Below, one piece after another: positions 23,776 through 28,022 of a DNA stretch of 28,022 nucleotides. Both the position numbers and the translations under genes were made by a program. Positions within the stretch are counted from its first letter, which is position 1; each line of letters begins with the position of its first letter. The stretch is taken from NCBI GenBank assembly GCA_051878935.1, contig JBJELB010000096.1:1-28022 (forward strand), read 5' to 3'. A model generated the notes under the pieces. The model was given only the letters and a program-made list of their open reading frames with translations. It did not search any database and was not told where the DNA came from. The DNA comes from CANQDT01 sp051878935 (GTDB lineage Bacteria > Bacillota > Clostridia > Lachnospirales > Lachnospiraceae).

Positions 23776-25140
23776 ATGATTAATTTACAGGAAGTATTAG
23801 AAACAAATCGCATGGTCAATGAACTGAACTTAGATGTTCGTACCATAACGATGGGAATCAGTTTGCTTGATTGTAACGGCTCTACCGTTCAGGAAGTATG
23901 CGATAAAGTATATGATAAGATTACAACGAAAGCAAAAGATCTGGTATCTACCGGTGAGGAGATTGCCAAAGCTTTTGGTGTTCCAATTGTGAATAAGAGA
24001 ATCTCGATTACGCCGATTGCATTAGTCGGAAGCTCTGTATGTACCACTACGGATGATTTTATTGCCATAGCAAAAACTTTAGATAAAGCAGCCAAGACCG
24101 TTGGCGTTAATTTTATCGGGGGATATTCTGCCCTGGTTTCCAAGGGAATGACACCTGCGGATGAATTATTGATTCGTTCGATTCCGGAAGCACTGGCGAC
24201 AACGGAACGGGTATGCAGTTCCATCAACGTAGGTTCAACGAAGACCGGTATTAACATGGATGCTGTAAAATTACTGGGTGAGATTATTCTGGAGACAGCT
24301 AAATTGACCAAAGATGCAGATTCCATAGGATGTGCAAAACTGGTCGTTTTCTGCAATGCACCGGATGACAATCCGTTTATGGCGGGTGCTTTTCACGGGG
24401 TAACAGAAGCAGATTGTATCTTAAATGTGGGTGTCAGTGGTCCGGGTGTTGTGAAGAAAGCACTGGAAGCTGCCCGCGGAAAAGATTTTGAGTTTTTATG
24501 TGAGACCATTAAGAAAACAGCATTTAAAGTAACCCGTGTGGGACAACTGGTAGCCCAGGAGGCATCCAGACGATTGGGAGTACCGTTTGGTATTATCGAT
24601 CTGTCGTTGGCACCGACTCCGGCAAGAGGAGACAGTGTTGGTGAGATTTTAGAGGAGATTGGTCTGGAATATGCCGGCGCACCAGGAACAACGGCAGCAT
24701 TAGCCTTGTTAAACGATCAGGTTAAAAAAGGCGGTGTTATGGCATCCTCTTATGTTGGTGGTCTGAGCGGTGCCTTTATTCCGGTCAGTGAAGACCAGCG
24801 GATGATTGATGCGGTATCAGCGGGAGCATTAAGTCTGGAGAAATTGGAGGCTATGACTTGTGTATGTTCGGTTGGTCTGGATATGATTGCCATTCCGGGC
24901 AGTACCAAAGCCACGACGATATCCGGTATCATTGCGGATGAAATGGCGCTTGGTATGATTAATCAGAAGACAACGGCTGTTCGTTTGATTCCGGTATACG
25001 GAAAAGAGGTAGGAGAGAAAGCGGAGTTTGGTGGTTTATTAGGATATGCGCCGATTATGCCGGTTAATCCGTTTTCATGTGATGATTTCATTAACCGCGG
25101 CGGCAGAATTCCTGCACCGATTCACAGCTTTAAGAATTAA
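23776..25140 (+). CDS. UPF0210 (DUF711) family protein
   Basis: The 454-aa protein matches the UPF0210/DUF711 family along its length: VRTITMGISLLDC, KRISITPIALVG, GVNFIGGYSALVSKG, SSINVGSTKTGINMDAV, GAFHGVTEADCILNVGVSGPG and an end with NPFSCDDFINRGGRIPAP. I recall distant similarity to glycyl-radical (PFL-like) folds from structural studies, but there is no glycyl-radical motif at the C-terminus here and no reaction is established. The start has GGGAG before the ATG. It is coupled with the ACT-domain gene upstream and followed by tyrS 24 nt downstream. Confidence 0.93.
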   Translation: MINLQEVLETNRMVNELNLDVRTITMGISLLDCNGSTVQEVCDKVYDKITTKAKDLVSTGEEIAKAFGVPIVNKRISITPIALVGSSVCTTTDDFIAIAKTLDKAAKTVGVNFIGGYSALVSKGMTPADELLIRSIPEALATTERVCSSINVGSTKTGINMDAVKLLGEIILETAKLTKDADSIGCAKLVVFCNAPDDNPFMAGAFHGVTEADCILNVGVSGPGVVKKALEAARGKDFEFLCETIKKTAFKVTRVGQLVAQEASRRLGVPFGIIDLSLAPTPARGDSVGEILEEIGLEYAGAPGTTAALALLNDQVKKGGVMASSYVGGLSGAFIPVSEDQRMIDAVSAGALSLEKLEAMTCVCSVGLDMIAIPGSTKATTISGIIADEMALGMINQKTTAVRLIPVYGKEVGEKAEFGGLLGYAPIMPVNPFSCDDFINRGGRIPAPIHSFKN

Positions 25141-25164
25141 TGGATAGTATAGGAGACAGATACA

Positions 25165-26391
25165 ATGGGAAATGTATATGATGTATTAAAGGAACGTGGT
25201 TTTCTGGCACAGGAAACACATGAAGAGCTTCGTGAGATGCTTGGCAAAGAGAGTATGACGTTTTATATAGGCTTTGATGCAACGGCAGACAGTCTGACAG
25301 CAGGTCACTTTTTGACAATCATGGCAATGATGCATATGCAGCAGCATGGACATAAGCCAATCGCTTTACTAGGTGGAGGAACTACCATGATCGGAGATCC
25401 ATCCGGTAAATCTGATATGCGTACGATGATGACAAGAGAGACGATTGATCATAATGCCATGAGATTTAAGGAGCAGTTATCCCGTTTTATTGATTTTGAT
25501 AATGGCGGAGCGATTCTGGAAAACAATGCGGATTGGTTAATGGACTTGAATTATGTTGAGTTCTTGCGCGAGATAGGTGTTCATTTCTCTGTTAATAAGA
25601 TGTTAACGGCAGAATGCTATAAGCAGCGTATGGAGAAAGGCTTAACCTTTTTTGAGTTCAACTATATGTTAATGCAGGCATATGATTTTCTGGTATTAAA
25701 CAGAAAACATAACTGCACATTAGAGATGGGTGGAAACGATCAGTGGAATAACATCCTGGCAGGTGCCGATTTGATCCGTCGAAAAGAAAGAAAACCGGCG
25801 TTTGGTCTTACATTGACTTTATTAACAACCAGTGATGGAAAGAAAATGGGTAAGACGCAAAAGGGTGCTGTGTGGTTAGATCCGGAGAAGACGTCTCCAT
25901 ATGAATTTTATCAATACTGGAGAAATACGGAAGACTCTAAAGTGGAAGAATGCCTGGGCTTACTGACATTTTTGCCAATGGATGAAGTGCGCCGTCTGGG
26001 AGCCCTGGAGGGTGCGAAGATCAATGAGGCAAAGGAAGTACTTGCTTATGAGGTGACCAAGATTGTTCATGGCGAGGAAGAAGCGAAGAAGGCACAGGAA
26101 GCTGCCAGAGCTTTATTTGCCGGTGGTGCCAAGAGTGCCAACATTCCTACTTATACTTATCCGGCCAGCCGTCTGGAAGAGGGTGTGGATTTAATCAGCA
26201 TCTTAGTAGATACCGGGATGTGTTCTTCCCGTGGAGATGCCAGAAGAACGATTACACAAGGCGGTGTATCCGTTAATGATGAAAAAGTAACAGCGTTTGA
26301 TGCCGTTGTGACAAAGAATGATTTTGATGAAGAAGGTACAGTCCTTGTGAAGAAGGGAAAGAAAAACTTCTACAAGATCACGGCAGAATAA
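25165..26391 (+). CDS. tyrS: Tyrosyl-tRNA synthetase
   Basis: This enzyme charges tRNA-Tyr in the cytoplasm. It has 408 aa and a class I fold. The HIGH-like motif is HFLT at 48-51, the tyrosine-binding GGNDQWNN is at 189-196, and the KMSKS-like loop is KMGKT at 227-231. A C-terminal S4 RNA-binding domain is visible (residues ~340-405: VDLISILVDTGMCSSRGDARR, with ITQGGVSVNDEKV following). GGAGA precedes the ATG. Only 24 nt separate it from the UPF0210 gene, so there is no room for the T-box leader that many Firmicute tyrS genes have. Confidence 0.97.
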   Translation: MGNVYDVLKERGFLAQETHEELREMLGKESMTFYIGFDATADSLTAGHFLTIMAMMHMQQHGHKPIALLGGGTTMIGDPSGKSDMRTMMTRETIDHNAMRFKEQLSRFIDFDNGGAILENNADWLMDLNYVEFLREIGVHFSVNKMLTAECYKQRMEKGLTFFEFNYMLMQAYDFLVLNRKHNCTLEMGGNDQWNNILAGADLIRRKERKPAFGLTLTLLTTSDGKKMGKTQKGAVWLDPEKTSPYEFYQYWRNTEDSKVEECLGLLTFLPMDEVRRLGALEGAKINEAKEVLAYEVTKIVHGEEEAKKAQEAARALFAGGAKSANIPTYTYPASRLEEGVDLISILVDTGMCSSRGDARRTITQGGVSVNDEKVTAFDAVVTKNDFDEEGTVLVKKGKKNFYKITAE

Positions 26392-26414
26392 TAATAGAAA
26401 ATGAGTATGATTGC

Positions 26415-28007
26415 ATGAATAAATTAGCATTAAGTGATGAGATTTTATTATCGATTGAAAAACCGGCACGCTATATTGGCGGTGAGATTAATGCAGTGGT
26501 TAAGAATCCGGATGAAGTGGATGTGCGCTTTGCCATGTGCTTCCCGGATGTTTATGAAATCGGGATGTCCCATCTGGGGATTCAGATATTATACGATATG
26601 TTTAACAGACGCGACGATGTATACTGCGAGCGCGTCTATTCGCCTTGGATCGATTTGGATAAAATCATGAGGGAGCAGCATATTCCATTGTTCTCTCTGG
26701 AAACCCAGACTCCATTAAAAGAATTTGATTTTCTGGGAATTACGATACAATATGAGATGTGTTATACGAATATCCTTCAAATATTGGATTTAGGACAGAT
26801 TCCTCTTTTTGCCGCGGAACGTACGGAAGCTGATCCGATTGTCATTGGTGGAGGACCGTGTACGTATAATCCGGAGCCTTTAGCTGATTTCTTTGATTTG
26901 TTTTATATTGGGGAAGGCGAAACCCGGTATGACGAATTGCTGGATTTATATATTGCACATAAAAAACAGGGGAAAAGCCGTGCTGAGTTTTTACGCCGGG
27001 CAGCGAAGATTGATGGTATTTATGTGCCATCTCTGTATGATGTTACCTATCATGAAGATGGAACGATTGATGCCATGATTCCCCGGTATGAGGGCGTTCC
27101 GGTAAAAGTACGAAAAGAAGTCGAAATGAACTTGAGTGACACCTGTTATCCGGTAAAACCTGTCGTTCCCTACATTAAGGCAACACAGGACCGTGTCGTG
27201 CTGGAGATTCAGCGTGGCTGTATTCGTGGCTGCCGTTTCTGTCAGGCAGGACAGATTTATCGTCCGGTTCGTGAAAGAGATGTTGAAGTTCTGAAGAAAT
27301 ATGCCGTGGAAATGCTTCAGAATACCGGACATGACGAGATCTCACTTAGTTCTCTCAGTTCCAGTGATTATTCGGCATTGAAAGAACTGACGTATTTTTT
27401 AATTGAAGAATTTAAGGAGAAAAAAGGAATCAATATCTCTCTTCCAAGCTTGCGTATTGACGCATTTTCGTTAGATGTCATGAGCAAGGTACAAGATGTA
27501 AGGAAAGGTTCGATGACATTTGCTCCTGAGGCCGGTTCTCAGAGAATGCGGGATGTCATTAATAAGGGACTTACGAAAGAAATCATTTTAAAGGGTGCCA
27601 AAGAAGCCTTTGATGGTGGCTGGACCAAAGTGAAACTGTATTTCATGTTAGGGCTTCCGGGTGAACAGGAAGAAGATATTCTGGATATCGCCAATCTGGC
27701 GAATGAAATTGCTGCAGAATATTATACGATTCCAAAGGAACAGAGAAATGGACGCTGTGCGATTACGGCAAGTGCTTCTTTCTTTGTACCAAAACCATTT
27801 ACGGCACTGCAATGGGCGACGATGAGCGACTATCAGACCTATATGGATAAGGCACATGTGGTAAATGATGCAATGAAAGCACAGTTAAATCATAAGAGCC
27901 TGCGTTTTCAGTGGCATGATGCGCAGACTACGATCCTGGAAGGAGTACTTGCCAGAGGAGACAGACGTCTGTGTAAATCGATTTATGATGCGTATCAGGC
28001 GGGCTGA
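26415..28007 (+). CDS. B12-binding-type radical SAM protein, TIGR03960-like; frame interrupted by UGA
   Basis: From ATG 26415 the frame runs 530 codons to UGA at 28005-28007. The N-terminal ~200 residues resemble the cobalamin-binding-like domain of this family (FAMCFPDVYEIGMSHLGIQI, VIGGGPCTYNPEPLADF, GEGETRYDELL). The radical SAM cluster motif is CIRGCRFC, with Cys 269, 273 and 276, followed by SLSSSDYS, SLPSLRIDAFS, FAPEAGSQRMRDVINKG and FMLGLPGEQEED. Family members are, to my knowledge, about 600-620 aa, so ~90 residues are missing at the UGA. The in-frame bases after it still code I-Y-D-A-W up to the window edge. No ribosome site is strong; GAGTATG stands before the ATG. The family has no firmly assigned substrate and often precedes a DUF2344 gene. 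Confidence 0.9.
   Translation: MNKLALSDEILLSIEKPARYIGGEINAVVKNPDEVDVRFAMCFPDVYEIGMSHLGIQILYDMFNRRDDVYCERVYSPWIDLDKIMREQHIPLFSLETQTPLKEFDFLGITIQYEMCYTNILQILDLGQIPLFAAERTEADPIVIGGGPCTYNPEPLADFFDLFYIGEGETRYDELLDLYIAHKKQGKSRAEFLRRAAKIDGIYVPSLYDVTYHEDGTIDAMIPRYEGVPVKVRKEVEMNLSDTCYPVKPVVPYIKATQDRVVLEIQRGCIRGCRFCQAGQIYRPVRERDVEVLKKYAVEMLQNTGHDEISLSSLSSSDYSALKELTYFLIEEFKEKKGINISLPSLRIDAFSLDVMSKVQDVRKGSMTFAPEAGSQRMRDVINKGLTKEIILKGAKEAFDGGWTKVKLYFMLGLPGEQEEDILDIANLANEIAAEYYTIPKEQRNGRCAITASASFFVPKPFTALQWATMSDYQTYMDKAHVVNDAMKAQLNHKSLRFQWHDAQTTILEGVLARGDRRLCKSIYDAYQAG
28005..28007 (+). other. In-frame UGA at an expected conserved Cys: possible selenocysteine codon or nonsense change
   Basis: The codons around it read A-Y-Q-A-G-UGA-I-Y-D-A-W. 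Lachnospiraceae homologues, as I remember them, have G-C-I-Y-D-x-W here, so UGA replaces a Cys codon and the frame continues to base 28022. A bacterial selenocysteine insertion hairpin would lie just downstream; only 15 nt of that region are in view, so it cannot be tested here. Confidence 0.5.
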
Positions 28008-28022
28008 ATATATGATGCGTGG

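Noticed and set aside
23889..24371. Minus-strand frame of 160 codons within the UPF0210 gene
   Set aside because: It lies opposite well-conserved coding sequence and shows no start signals.
1..28022. CRISPR arrays, tRNA or rRNA genes, insertion sequences with transposase
   Set aside because: No regularly spaced direct repeats, no tRNA cloverleaf (the TGGC/GCGG text at 1121-1131 is the T-box core) and no transposase or integrase frame were seen.
28008..28022. A selenocysteine insertion hairpin after the UGA
   Set aside because: Only 15 nt remain in the window, too short to form or exclude such a structure, so it is not reported as a feature.

Overview
The window comes from a low-GC, anaerobic Gram-positive bacterium, most likely a Lachnospiraceae member of the Roseburia/Agathobacter/Butyrivibrio type. 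The support is a T-box-controlled trp operon in Firmicute order, strong AGGAGG-type ribosome binding sites, sigma-A promoters, a class II (Firmicute) GalT, a PurO plus stand-alone AICAR transformylase pair, and protein sequences that read as clostridial. Assignment is by recognition only; no search was run.

Layout. (1) 2-844: the 3' part of an AAA ATPase/DUF4143 protein that enters from the left edge; its codon use hints at transfer. (2) 865-1468: promoter, tryptophan-specific T-box with a mutually exclusive antiterminator/terminator, then a palindromic repeat element lying between the T-box terminator and trpE. (3) 1469-7891: complete, tightly overlapped trpEGDCFBA operon. (4) 7909-10055: a LytS-like histidine kinase and a response regulator, 17 nt behind trpA with no terminator between. 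(5) 10064-13037: a GntR (YtrA-like) repressor, ABC ATPase and large permease behind their own strong promoter. (6) 13000-13851 (minus): an AraC-family regulator whose 3' end overlaps the permease and which is divergent from galK-galT (14022-16710). (7) 16839-18740: IMP cyclohydrolase of the PurO type plus stand-alone AICAR formyltransferase, which together complete purine synthesis. (8) 18759-19304: a giant imperfect palindrome of about 545 bp, sharing modules with the element in the trp leader. (9) 19335-26391: polA, coaE, a WalJ/YycJ-like metallo-hydrolase, an ACT-domain protein, a UPF0210 protein and tyrS. (10) 26415 to the right edge: a large radical SAM protein (TIGR03960-like).

The two most interesting observations are these. 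First, the radical SAM frame meets an in-frame UGA at 28005-28007, at a position where I expect the family to carry Cys, and the frame then continues with family-like residues (I-Y-D-A-W) to the window edge. This is either a selenocysteine codon or a nonsense change or error. Second, there is a repeat family with three copies of a roughly 95-127 bp module, flanked by arms that differ between elements but are perfectly self-complementary within each element (38 bp in one, 43 bp in the other). One copy sits inside the trp leader transcript.

Most of the remaining genes are housekeeping genes in good reading order, with no frameshifts seen.
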